A stretch of DNA of 64,000 bases from Clostridiales bacterium (GTDB lineage: Bacteria > Bacillota > Clostridia > Oscillospirales > Oscillospiraceae), in the NCBI GenBank assembly GCA_012719035.1, contig JAAYBD010000035.1, positions 1-64,000 of the forward strand, given 5' to 3'. The first letter of the stretch is position 1, and each line of letters begins with the position of its first letter. Below the pieces are notes generated by a model. That model was given only the letters and a program-made list of their open reading frames with translations. It made no database searches and was not told the DNA's origin. This document shows positions 17,996 to 25,376 of the stretch, piece after piece. Position numbers and translations under genes: made by a program.

Positions 17996-18949
17996 TTATT
18001 CATTTACAATAGAAACCGGATTTGATTTTTCTTTACTCAAATCATCGGTTGTATCACTTACGTTGATTGAAAAAATATGCGGTGTCATTATAAATATGGT
18101 TGAAGTAGCATCAGCCAAAACAATGATGCCGTATTCATTAATATACACATCACCGGAAGCACTTGTTGTGGGACCGGTAGTTACGGATATGGTGTCGCCA
18201 ACCGAAACATAGTTATAAATGTTTTTAAGCAAATCCGTTTCACAATTTTGCGGAAACGGATCAGGGGGGCTCAAATAGGTTATTGAATCATCGTAAACAC
18301 TATTCGGAAAAAACAAAATCGCTATTTTATCAATGCTGAAAGCAAACGGCACTCCGGTTGGATCAAGAATAAGGAGCGGTATATTTCCGGCATCAGGAGC
18401 CTTGTAAAGTGCGCCAAGCGGTCCTGTAATCGTTGCAAGCCTATTAGAGAAAATGCTGACAGATGCGCCCGGATATATTGCCACTAATTGCTCCAAAACA
18501 TGGGCAAATTGATCTAAGGCAAAACAACGGCTATTGTCAGTTGCGCTGTCCACATGGAAAATACGCAAATTAGCTTTAGATATTACCGTGTTGGGGAAGA
18601 AAACATCGGCATTTGACGTGTTTACCAAAGACAAGCTGACAGGAGCGTCAACAACATTTAAAGCGGCTATTCCGCCCATAGTACCTGTTTTAGTCGGTGA
18701 ATTGCTGTCGAATTCATCGCCCTTGTCAGAAATCAATTTGAAAATAACGCTGAGCGAACCGGAAGTTGACTGCGTAGATACACACCAGTCGACTATATAT
18801 AAGCCATTTTCAGAAATGGTAATAATGCCTGTCGTATTATCATAGCTGATATTTCCCAACATACTGATTGTCTCGTCAAATATAACGTTATTATTATTTA
18901 AAACACTATTAGTGGTATTTTTTTGAAGTTGTAATACTATATTATTCAT
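17996..18949 (-). CDS. BclA C-terminal-domain-like spore surface protein
   Basis: 317 residues from ATG 18949 (an adjacent GTG at 18952 is possible); GGGTGA precedes. The first half (about 20-140) reads as a jelly-roll of the BclA C-terminal / C1q-TNF type, with ISENGLYIVDWCVSTQS, SPTKTGTMGGIAALNV and PVSLSLVNTSNADVFF. A second half begins near CFALDQFAHVLEQLVAIYPG and contains YLSPPDPFPQNCETDLL and a late VYINEYGIIVLAD. I recall such two-part proteins from clostridial spore surfaces. There is no signal peptide or collagen-like GXX repeat. It is low in GC and rich in Asn/Thr/Ser compared with its neighbours, and stands alone. The spore role is inference. Confidence 0.6.
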   Translation of the reverse strand: MNNIVLQLQKNTTNSVLNNNNVIFDETISMLGNISYDNTTGIITISENGLYIVDWCVSTQSTSGSLSVIFKLISDKGDEFDSNSPTKTGTMGGIAALNVVDAPVSLSLVNTSNADVFFPNTVISKANLRIFHVDSATDNSRCFALDQFAHVLEQLVAIYPGASVSIFSNRLATITGPLGALYKAPDAGNIPLLILDPTGVPFAFSIDKIAILFFPNSVYDDSITYLSPPDPFPQNCETDLLKNIYNYVSVGDTISVTTGPTTSASGDVYINEYGIIVLADATSTIFIMTPHIFSINVSDTTDDLSKEKSNPVSIVNE

Positions 18950-19098
18950 CACTTCACCCTTTGATTGCTCTATTTTAACGCAGCTTTGCTCCGTTACATT
19001 ATATGCTATGGATTTGCAGGTGTTATAAGAGTGAAGGAAAGTGCGGCATAAGTAAAAATATGCGGATTGGGGCAGGGGATGGCAAAATATATTGTATA

Positions 19099-20049
19099 TT
19101 ACTGAATTAGTTTTGTGAAGCAGAAGGAGACCCAGCCGTTCTCTTTCTCTGAAGCAATAAGTGTAAAACCTGATGTCTCAATGGCAGAGAGTACCTCATC
19201 GGCGCGGCTATCGATTATTCCGCTCAATATCAATTTTCCGCCGTCTTTAAGCTTATCAAAGAAGATTTGCTTCATAGCTATATGGACGTCGGCTACGATG
19301 TTGGCGCAGATAAGGTCATATCCTTCGCCGAGAGACTCTTCAAGTCTGCTGTCCGTAAGCATATTTCCGCAAAGACTTTTAAAGCGGCTGCCGACGCCAT
19401 TGAGGCGTGCATTTTCAGCGGCATCGTTCACTGCGTCCATTTCAATATCCACTCCGACCGCAGAGCCTGCCCCGAGCAGGAGAGCCGCAACGGAAAGCAC
19501 GCCGCTTCCGCAGCCGATGTCCAGCACCCTGTCTCCGGCACATAGATTTGACTCGATGAGCCGCAGGCAGAGCCTTGTTGTTTCATCCTTACCGGAGCCA
19601 AAGGATGAGCCGGGGTCAATGGTCAGCACAATATCTTCCGCATCCTGCACATGTTTTTCCCACGACGGGCAGATTACCAGCCGCTCACCTACGCGCTGCG
19701 GCTTGTGGAACTTTTTCCAGCCGTTTTCCCAATCATCCTCATTTAAGTGCTCGTATCTCAGCTTAAATTCTATTCCTGCTGATGTCAAAAGCTGAGACAT
19801 ATGTGAAAGCGTTTCTTCGGGAGATTCATTCGGAGGAATATAGATGTGTATTGCAGCGTGTCTTCTGTCCTTCGCTGTTAGCTTCTCATCAATGTAATCC
19901 GCCCTGCCGATGAGTGCAAGCATGTTTTCCATGTCGGAATAATCCTCGATATATATTCCTAAGCTTGTGCATTCCGATGCAATCGCTTCCGCAGCCTTGG
20001 CGTTTTTTGCATCCACCTCAAAGATGAGATCCGTCCAACTCGTATCCAT
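19099..20049 (-). CDS. prmA: Ribosomal protein L11 methyltransferase
   Basis: 316 residues from ATG 20049, 7 bases after GGAGGG (ATG 20052 is adjacent). An N-terminal L11-recognition domain (about 1-100) and linker precede a class I SAM methyltransferase domain. Motif I is VLDIGCGSGVLSVAA, the post-I acidic residue is in VGVDIEMDAV, and motif IV is ICANIVADV (the PrmA NIxA signature). The substrate-binding loop reads DPGSSFGSGKDETT where most PrmA proteins have DPGMAFGTGTHETT; the His-to-Asp change is worth noting. It trimethylates L11. In many Firmicutes it follows dnaK-dnaJ, but here it stands alone. Confidence 0.9.
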   Translation of the reverse strand: MDTSWTDLIFEVDAKNAKAAEAIASECTSLGIYIEDYSDMENMLALIGRADYIDEKLTAKDRRHAAIHIYIPPNESPEETLSHMSQLLTSAGIEFKLRYEHLNEDDWENGWKKFHKPQRVGERLVICPSWEKHVQDAEDIVLTIDPGSSFGSGKDETTRLCLRLIESNLCAGDRVLDIGCGSGVLSVAALLLGAGSAVGVDIEMDAVNDAAENARLNGVGSRFKSLCGNMLTDSRLEESLGEGYDLICANIVADVHIAMKQIFFDKLKDGGKLILSGIIDSRADEVLSAIETSGFTLIASEKENGWVSFCFTKLIQ

Positions 20050-20147
20050 CATATGCCCTCCGTAATTGTTTAAACCGATTCTATCATAAGGCTGGCGGTC
20101 TGGCAAATATTCGGCGAAGCAGCCAAAGAACATAAGGATGTTGCTCA

Positions 20148-20192
20148 TGCGTCAAAATTGCGTCATTTATGCATTTAAGTTGATTGTGACGC
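20148..20192. promoter_or_regulatory. Candidate operator: repeated TGCGTCA
   Basis: TGCGTCA occurs at 20148-20154 and 20159-20165 (11 bases apart, one helical turn), with inverted TGACGC at 20187-20192. The cluster lies in the divergent promoter region between prmA and the ribbon-helix-helix gene at 20234. Proteins of that family bind such spaced repeats. This is a suggestion only. Confidence 0.35.
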
Positions 20193-20233
20193 TAAAATAA
20201 TGTCAATACTTCGCCAAAGAAGGAACTGACTTT

Positions 20234-20413
20234 ATGAAAGATGATTTATCCCGCTATACGCTCCGCGTGAGTCCGATACTGCTCAATAAGCTGGGCTATA
20301 TTGCAGAATTTGAGGGGAGAACGAAAAATAAAGAAATAGAACAGCTTATTAAAAAACGCATTGAGGAATTTGAATCGACCCATGGAACGATTCAAGCTGA
20401 CCAATATAACTAA
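20234..20413 (+). CDS. Arc-type ribbon-helix-helix DNA-binding protein
   Basis: A short gene of 59 residues beginning MKDDLSRYTLRVSPILLNKL, with AAGGAA upstream of the ATG. The RYTLRVSP strand, the following helix ending EFEGRTKNKEIEQLI and a second amphipathic helix (KKRIEEFE) are the beta-strand/helix/helix of Arc/MetJ regulators. These act as dimers that insert the strand into the DNA major groove. The stretch GYIAEFEGRTKNKEIE is the conserved core. It stands alone with no toxin-like neighbour, so a free regulator is more likely than a TA antitoxin. It could bind the repeats just upstream. Confidence 0.85.
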   Translation: MKDDLSRYTLRVSPILLNKLGYIAEFEGRTKNKEIEQLIKKRIEEFESTHGTIQADQYN

Positions 20414-20448
20414 TCGCCTATTCCTTTCCAAATGAAGATATCCTGAAG

Positions 20449-20490
20449 AAACGTCAGTTAACATCCTTCCATAGATGGGGACTGACGTTT
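20449..20490 (+). terminator. Hairpin after the Arc-like gene
   Basis: The 10-bp arms AAACGTCAGT-type (20449-20458) and ACTGACGTTT (20481-20490) pair perfectly across 22 bases, followed by TTTACAT. It is a possible weak terminator for the upstream small gene. Confidence 0.45.
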
Positions 20491-20757
20491 TACATATGTT
20501 GATAGAAATATTCTTTATGAGCATGTTCCCTTTCATCTCTCTCATTACATATGCTGATTTTAAATCCGCAGCCGATAATGCTGAGACTATAGATTCTATA
20601 CAACGAGGTTCAGATATCATACTTAATCTCACCATTTTGGATTCGGGATTCGTACTTGTTCCTGTTGAGGAAAATACAATTAGTTGTAAGATAGCGGCAA
20701 TGGAGTAATTTCACAGGCTTAGGAAGTAGAATAGCATTGAAAATCCTGTCTGCAACA

Positions 20758-20805
20758 GCAAAGTCAGCGCTTTACTTGAAGATAAGCGCTGACTTTGCTT
20801 TTTAA
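20758..20805 (+). terminator. Strong intrinsic terminator
   Basis: A 15-bp perfect stem (20758-20772 with 20784-20798) followed by TTTTTAAATTTT. It would end transcription from the Arc-like gene, or protect the opposite-strand phosphatase gene. Confidence 0.8.
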
Positions 20806-20892
20806 ATTTTACAGGCTAATCGGAGCATTAATGGACTTATATCGAGCCATACGGCGATGCGCTCCGATCCCTGCACCTTTCTAAGAGCAATA

Positions 20893-22365
20893 TTATGCCG
20901 CCGGACGCACCAGCACTTCCTCAGTAGTTCCCAGCCGGATGCTGTACTCTGTGGGGCGCAGCTGCCCTTTGTTCTCGTCGCGTCCCTGAAGGACGAAGCG
21001 GGCGTCGGGCTTGCCGATCTGTGCAGCGGCCTCGGCTGAGGCTTTCCATGTCAGGGGGTCCGAGGCGGGGTTGCGGTAACGATTGAAGATGACGCCCAAA
21101 ACAGTGTCGCCCTTGTCCATCCAATCTGTCATCATATTCATGTCACCGGCGCTGTCGCCAAAGACCATGAGGGGACCGGTTCCGTTATACTTGGGAGCGA
21201 TGAAGTTTTTGATAATAGTGCTCTTGCCGGGACCCTGAGTCTGAGCGTATTTGCCCGCACCGCCCCAATCGTAGTTGTATTCGTTGATATACCGTCCATT
21301 GGAATCCAGCTTGTTGCGCATGGCGAACACACGATCCTCCGGCACGCCGTATCCCATGGTGCTGTTTGCAGCCAGAATGGTGTCTATGGGAGAGGCGGAG
21401 ATGATGTAAACATCAATCTTGTTGGCGGCAAGAGTGTGGTAAAGGTCGATAAGCTCGTCGGTAAAGGTGAGACCGGTGATAAAGCTTGCGCTCAGCACGC
21501 CGGCCTGACCGGGCAGCTCTATGGGGGAAGTCCATGTAACTTCGGAGTAGCGCCCGTAAGCGGCCCAATACTTGTGGGAGTCGGCAGCCATCTTCTGAAC
21601 CTCGGCGGGGGTCATGCCGGTAAAGAGATAAGTAACCCATGGATAGGACACAGCATGGTCAAAATAGTCGCCAAGGTTGTTGTACATAAAGCGGAGTTTG
21701 GCGGAGAAATCCTGATATTGGTTAGCGGCGCGGATGTAGGACAGCTCCTTGCTGCCGTTTAAACCCTTATAGTTGTTGTAGAGCCATGTGTAGTCGCTCA
21801 CAAGGTCGGCAATGACAGCGGAGACAAGAACGTCTTTTCCGTCTGCGTTCTTCCCGATGACCTTGTTGAGATCAGGGATGCCGGTTTCCAGTACGGCTTT
21901 TATATTCGCAGGGGTGATTTTAAAGATTAGGTTCTCAATCTGATAGATGAGCAAAGCTTCCTGCACATCAAAGATAACGGAGGTGTTGTCAAAGTCAAAG
22001 ACTACATATTTGCCCTTGTTGGCATTTTGGTCGATTACAGCCTGAATGCGCGCCCGGGTGGCAGGAGCCCAGTTGCCGGCGATAAGCTTGGCGGGGTCAG
22101 GCTTATAGGGGGCTTTACGGTCAATGGCGCCGGTGTTGGTGGTTTCGTTGTAGGCAACACCAAAGTCCAGCTCTTTTGCGAGATCACGAAGCTTGAAATA
22201 ATTGTAGCCGTTGATGTTATAGGCATCGGGGGTGATGGCCTTGCCGTCTACCGTAATGTTGGTGCTGCTCTTGACCACATTTAGATCCGCCATTGCGCCG
22301 GTTGCAGTCAATCCGAGAATCAGAATCAGAACCAATGCCAAGTATTTGATGCTCGAGCGTTTCAT
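20893..22365 (-). CDS. Secreted HAD-superfamily phosphatase with N-terminal stalk-like domain
   Basis: 490 residues from ATG 22365, with AAGGAGG upstream. A signal peptide (KRSSIKYLAL to about residue 26) is followed by a copper-amine-oxidase-N/stalk-like segment (NITVDGKAIT, INGYNYFKLRDLAKEL). Then comes a long HAD phosphatase whose nucleophile motif is FDFDNTSVIFD (Asp124/Asp126) and whose metal motif is FGDSAGDMNMM. The HAD part resembles phosphorylcholine phosphatases; IISASP supplies the motif II Ser/Thr. The likely role is extracellular phosphate-ester hydrolysis, with substrate unproven. It is divergent from a FadR-type regulator. Its GC content and codon use look higher and more uniform than its neighbours, so transfer is possible. 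Confidence 0.78.
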   Translation of the reverse strand: MKRSSIKYLALVLILILGLTATGAMADLNVVKSSTNITVDGKAITPDAYNINGYNYFKLRDLAKELDFGVAYNETTNTGAIDRKAPYKPDPAKLIAGNWAPATRARIQAVIDQNANKGKYVVFDFDNTSVIFDVQEALLIYQIENLIFKITPANIKAVLETGIPDLNKVIGKNADGKDVLVSAVIADLVSDYTWLYNNYKGLNGSKELSYIRAANQYQDFSAKLRFMYNNLGDYFDHAVSYPWVTYLFTGMTPAEVQKMAADSHKYWAAYGRYSEVTWTSPIELPGQAGVLSASFITGLTFTDELIDLYHTLAANKIDVYIISASPIDTILAANSTMGYGVPEDRVFAMRNKLDSNGRYINEYNYDWGGAGKYAQTQGPGKSTIIKNFIAPKYNGTGPLMVFGDSAGDMNMMTDWMDKGDTVLGVIFNRYRNPASDPLTWKASAEAAAQIGKPDARFVLQGRDENKGQLRPTEYSIRLGTTEEVLVRPAA

Positions 22366-22756
22366 GCAAATTCCTCCTTTTTTTATCATAGAAAGTATAG
22401 AAATCCGTTCTTGATTATCCCTGCATTTCCCCTTTGGTAAAGACTACCACGAGCACATTTCCCATTGCAATAATGCTCACGATTTTCTCTTTTTAGAACA
22501 AATGACCCAATATTCGATTGTATAATTTAACTGTTTTGTTGGCGGATAAATGTGCGTGTATAGTGAAATATGCTCAAAAATAGAGTGTTTTGATCACAAT
22601 AAAGCAGTTTTGAGAGGCTGTGCTCATTTTTTCAAGAATCGCCGGCATGCATGAACGGTTGGTATTTTATAAAGGAAAATATCTGTAAAATATCCGTTCA
22701 TTTTCCGCGCTGTGCGCTAAATCCATTGTTATAGGCAAAGATAAGGTAAAACACCA

Positions 22757-22789
22757 AACCCCCTGTAATCATGATGATTGCAGGGGGTT
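22757..22789. repeat. Long imperfect palindrome / hairpin
   Basis: A 15-bp stem with one G-U pair closes a 3-base loop (arms 22757-22771 and 22775-22789, with C5/G5 at the base). No T-run follows on the + strand; the minus strand reads TTTGGTGTTTT after it. It may be a terminator left from a lost gene, or an operator. Confidence 0.5.
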
Positions 22790-22829
22790 AACAGAAATTG
22801 CAGCTTTAAAGTCGCTCTAAGAAACGAGA

Positions 22830-22858
22830 TTGAAATATCGCAGCTTTCATGTTAGTAT
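22830..22858 (+). promoter_or_regulatory. Candidate sigma-A promoter of the FadR-type regulator
   Basis: TTGAAA (22830-22835), 17-base spacer, TAGTAT (22853-22858), about 50 bases before the ATG. The palindrome GTGG-N11-CCAC at 22874-22892 lies just downstream and could be an autoregulatory operator. Confidence 0.5.
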
Positions 22859-22909
22859 TACAGCATACATTTCGTGGACGTTGGCTAACCACCTAAAAAG
22901 GAGGAAAAT

Positions 22910-23629
22910 ATGCTTTTTAAAGCTATAGATATTCCATCCCCCAAAGAAGCATTTATAAAAGAGATACAGGGAATGGTGCTTACAGGTCAGCTTATTGCGG
23001 GAGACCGCTTACCTACGGAGCGTGAGCTTTCAATTCAAATGAATATCCCGCGCTCTGTGGTTAATGCCGGACTTGCAGATTTGGAACGTATGGGTTTCGT
23101 ATCGGTGATTCCCCGCAGGGGTACAGTGATATGTGACTATATGCGATGCGGAAGGCTTGAAACGCTTGATGCTATTATGAATTTTACAAGAGGCCGGCTG
23201 GACAGGCGCACTTTTGAATCGATAATGGATTTCAGGCTTCTCTGCGAACCATATGCCGCCCGTCTTGCCGCATTAAACCGCACTGATGAGGATTTGCGCG
23301 ATTTGGAAGACCTATGTAAAAAAACCGAGACATCCAAAGATATCAGTGAAGCGCTTGAATACCGCCAAAAGTTTAATAAAGCGGTCTATTTTGCAACAGG
23401 CAATACACTTTTGCCCTTAATTTATAATGGTTTTGACGTTATAAATCAGTACTTTGCCGAAATAATTTTTGATGCAATGGGTTCTGAAATGGCGGGCATA
23501 GGAATGAGGGAGCTTTTTGAGGCAATTCGTAATCAGGATGCGGAAAAAGCTTACCACTGTAAGTTTTCAACTGACGAGACAATAATTAATGTGCTTAGGG
23601 ATAATTACTTCAGGGAAAACGGGGTATAA
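22910..23629 (+). CDS. GntR/FadR-family transcriptional regulator
   Basis: 239 residues; AAAGGAGGA stands 6 bases before the ATG. The N-terminal winged helix (about 9-75) carries LIAGDRLPTERELSIQMNIP and the recognition helix RSVVNAGLADLERMG, with wing VIPRRGTVI. The C-terminal all-helical FCD domain (about 95-230) has FRLLCEPYAARLAA and the effector/metal-site residues in EYRQKFNKAVYFATGN; His of HCKFS may be a metal ligand. FCD regulators usually sense organic acids. Its target is not evident; the divergent phosphatase and the convergent MBL hydrolase are candidates. Confidence 0.88.
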   Translation: MLFKAIDIPSPKEAFIKEIQGMVLTGQLIAGDRLPTERELSIQMNIPRSVVNAGLADLERMGFVSVIPRRGTVICDYMRCGRLETLDAIMNFTRGRLDRRTFESIMDFRLLCEPYAARLAALNRTDEDLRDLEDLCKKTETSKDISEALEYRQKFNKAVYFATGNTLLPLIYNGFDVINQYFAEIIFDAMGSEMAGIGMRELFEAIRNQDAEKAYHCKFSTDETIINVLRDNYFRENGV

Positions 23630-23646
23630 CTTACTTGAAAATAAGA

Positions 23647-23680
23647 ATAGCAGGGGATTACTCAGTTCATCCTCTGCTAT
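23647..23680. terminator. Hairpin between convergent genes
   Basis: 11-bp arms ATAGCAGGGGA and TCCTCTGCTAT with one mismatch lie between the FadR-type gene (+) and the MBL gene (-). It is probably a shared terminator, though the T-tract is weak. Confidence 0.55.
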
Positions 23681-23706
23681 CCCACATTACCGCATTTATT
23701 GCCGGA

Positions 23707-24495
23707 CTATAGGGTGTGAATAATATTATATGAAGACCAGTCTCCTCCGGAGATGTCCTGAATGGTCAGATTAAAGGGATATATCTCCGCGTCGATTGCG
23801 CGGTCATCCATACCCTGAGACCGCATTTCGTTTACTTGATTCTGGAGGTCCTTTAGAAATTTCAGGCGCTTTTCCAGCCTGACTTTACCGTTTTCAACGA
23901 CACCGGCATGCGCGCAAAAAATAGTATCGAAGTCAAGCTGCAGCACTTTTTCAATGGACTCGATGGTTTGCTTCATGTTTTCGTCCTTATAGCAGACAAA
24001 CTGCTTTGTTCCAAGATAGAGATCGCCGGAAAAAAGCCAGCCTTGGCTTCTCTCATAGAAGCAGTCGTGCTGCGGTTTGTGACCGGGGGCATGAATTACC
24101 TCAAATGTGTACTTGCCGGAGCTTGTCACGATTTTGTCGGTCAGCGGCTTCGGGTCAAAAGTGTCGCGTATACCCCACATTTTGGTTACATAACCATCCA
24201 TGACCGGCGGCCGATTAGCGCTGGGGATTGCTCCCTCATTAAGATAAACCGGAACATTTGTGTTCTTGAGGATCCAGGGAGCCGTACCTGTATGATCTTC
24301 GTGATTGTGGGTTAATACAACCTGATCAATATGATTGGACTTAAAGAATTCTATCACATCCTGCTCCATAATCTGAGCTCCTGTGTCTATCATAAGTCCA
24401 TCGATTGCATAAACATAGACTTTAGTCTCGTAATCGTCTTCTCCGCATATACCCATTCCAATATTGATGTCTTTATAACTGCTGCATTCTAACAT
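23707..24495 (-). CDS. MBL-fold metallohydrolase (glyoxalase II-like)
   Basis: 262 residues from ATG 24495 (GGGGTGA upstream; an ATG 13 codons earlier has no site). The metal motif is VVLTHNHEDHTG, with further ligands in HAPGHKPQH, LFSGDLYLG and FCAHAGV. The single-domain MBL layout fits hydrolases such as glyoxalase II or lactonases, and the C-terminal helices contain basic residues (RLEKRLKFLK). The substrate is unknown. It is not in an operon. Confidence 0.82.
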   Translation of the reverse strand: MLECSSYKDINIGMGICGEDDYETKVYVYAIDGLMIDTGAQIMEQDVIEFFKSNHIDQVVLTHNHEDHTGTAPWILKNTNVPVYLNEGAIPSANRPPVMDGYVTKMWGIRDTFDPKPLTDKIVTSSGKYTFEVIHAPGHKPQHDCFYERSQGWLFSGDLYLGTKQFVCYKDENMKQTIESIEKVLQLDFDTIFCAHAGVVENGKVRLEKRLKFLKDLQNQVNEMRSQGMDDRAIDAEIYPFNLTIQDISGGDWSSYNIIHTL

Positions 24496-24751
24496 AAAAA
24501 TCACCCCAATAACTTGTATTCCGTGGTGCGCCACCGCTTATGATGACATACTAACATGTTGCTATTTGCTATGCAAGTAATTTTTTGACGGAAATAATAC
24601 CAAGGTTATGCTTAGCGTTTTATGAATTGTGCAGACAAGATAAGCAAGGACAAAAATTTGGGGTAAGACTAAGCCATGTATGCATCTGAATTTTCGGGAG
24701 TCCCCGCATGGTATTTTGACTTTATGAGGAAAACGAACCTGGGTAAAAGAG

Positions 24752-24784
24752 ATATCCCCCAACTGCAAAATGGTTGGGGGATAT
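24752..24784 (-). terminator. Terminator of tRNA-Ala
   Basis: A perfect 12-bp stem (24752-24763 with 24773-24784) and 9-base loop, with TCTCTTTTA following on the minus strand, 27 bases after the tRNA 3' end. Confidence 0.8.
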
Positions 24785-24810
24785 ATAGTGGTACAAAATT
24801 TGTTACGAAA

Positions 24811-24886
24811 TGGTGGACCCGAAGGGACTCGAACCCTCGGTCTCCGCGTTGCGAACGCGGCGCTTTACCAGCTAAGCTACGAGCCC
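24811..24886 (-). tRNA. tRNA-Ala (anticodon CGC)
   Basis: A 76-base cloverleaf with CCA encoded. Acceptor GGGCTCG pairs with CGGGTCC, and position 3-70 is the G-U wobble that identifies alanine tRNAs. The anticodon stem CCGCG/CGCGG encloses loop TTCGCAA (anticodon CGC, at 24851-24853) and the T loop is TTCGAGT. It reads GCG codons. Confidence 0.93.
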
Positions 24887-24972
24887 GGATGATGATTTTA
24901 TATTACCAGTATCAATTACGCCGTTATTATAGCACAGATTTTTTGTTTGTCAAAATAAATTTATAACCCGTA

Positions 24973-25001
24973 TTGATATTTCGTAAGCTTTGTAGTAGAA
25001 T
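24973..25001 (+). promoter_or_regulatory. Sigma-A promoter of the SRP RNA
   Basis: TTGATA (24973-24978), 17-base spacer, TAGAAT (24996-25001). Transcription would start about 7 bases later, exactly at the predicted 5' end of the RNA. Confidence 0.75.
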
Positions 25002-25008
25002 AACTAAA

Positions 25009-25307
25009 CGTGGCCCGTGACAAGGCTGCACTAGTCGGGGAGCCAGCGGTGCCCTGTACCTGCAATCCGCTACAGCAGGGATGAATTCCCACCCCAGGAT
25101 ATTTGATGTGTCGTCTGACCTAAGCAAGTGGTGTTGAAGACCCGGTCTTGCGCAACGGAAGCCTGTGAACCATGTCAGGCGGGGGACCGAGCAGCATTAA
25201 GCGGGTAGCTCTGTGTGCCGCGAGGCAGCCGGGTTCGAGCTAACTGCTTAGGTAACGGATATATCAAATCATTCAAAGGTGGGTGTGCAGTCTTGTCACG
25301 GGTCACG
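25009..25307 (+). ncRNA. ffs: Signal recognition particle RNA, large bacterial type
   Basis: About 299 bases. The ends close by long pairing: 25009-25030 (GTGGCCCGTGACAAGGCTGCA-like) with 25286-25307 (TGCAGTCTTGTCACGGGTCAC-like). The conserved helix-8 domain that binds Ffh is at about 25177-25199: TCAGG, then CGG-GGGA-CCG (a GNRA tetraloop on a 3-bp stem), then AGCAGC. An Alu-type 5' part is present, as in Bacillus and Clostridium 6S-like scRNA. Its location directly before dnaX is the classical Firmicutes order. Confidence 0.93.
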
Positions 25308-25376
25308 AAGTATATTTAAAACTGTTCAAGTTTTAGAAAAATCACTCACAAATGACACAAGGGGAGGGGAACAGCA

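Larger units (their letters stand above)
20414..20892. other. Gene-poor region with two hairpins
   Basis: About 480 bases after the Arc-like gene. It holds a 10-bp hairpin with a 22-base loop (20449-20490) and a strong terminator (20758-20805). Short open frames of 77 residues (20475-20708, +) and 129 residues (20246-20635, -) overlap here but have no ribosome sites or recognisable motifs, so I do not call them. Confidence 0.6.
22366..22909. other. 544-base divergent intergenic region
   Basis: This region lies between the secreted phosphatase (-) and the FadR-type regulator (+). It holds a 15-bp inverted repeat (22757-22789), a good sigma-A promoter (22830-22858) and a GTGG-N11-CCAC palindrome (22874-22892). 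No gene is apparent. The promoter of the phosphatase should lie near 22390-22560 but I could not place it. Confidence 0.6.

Noticed and set aside
20475-20708. 77-residue frame downstream of the Arc-type gene
   Set aside because: No ribosome site, begins inside a hairpin and overlaps an equally unsupported opposite-strand frame.
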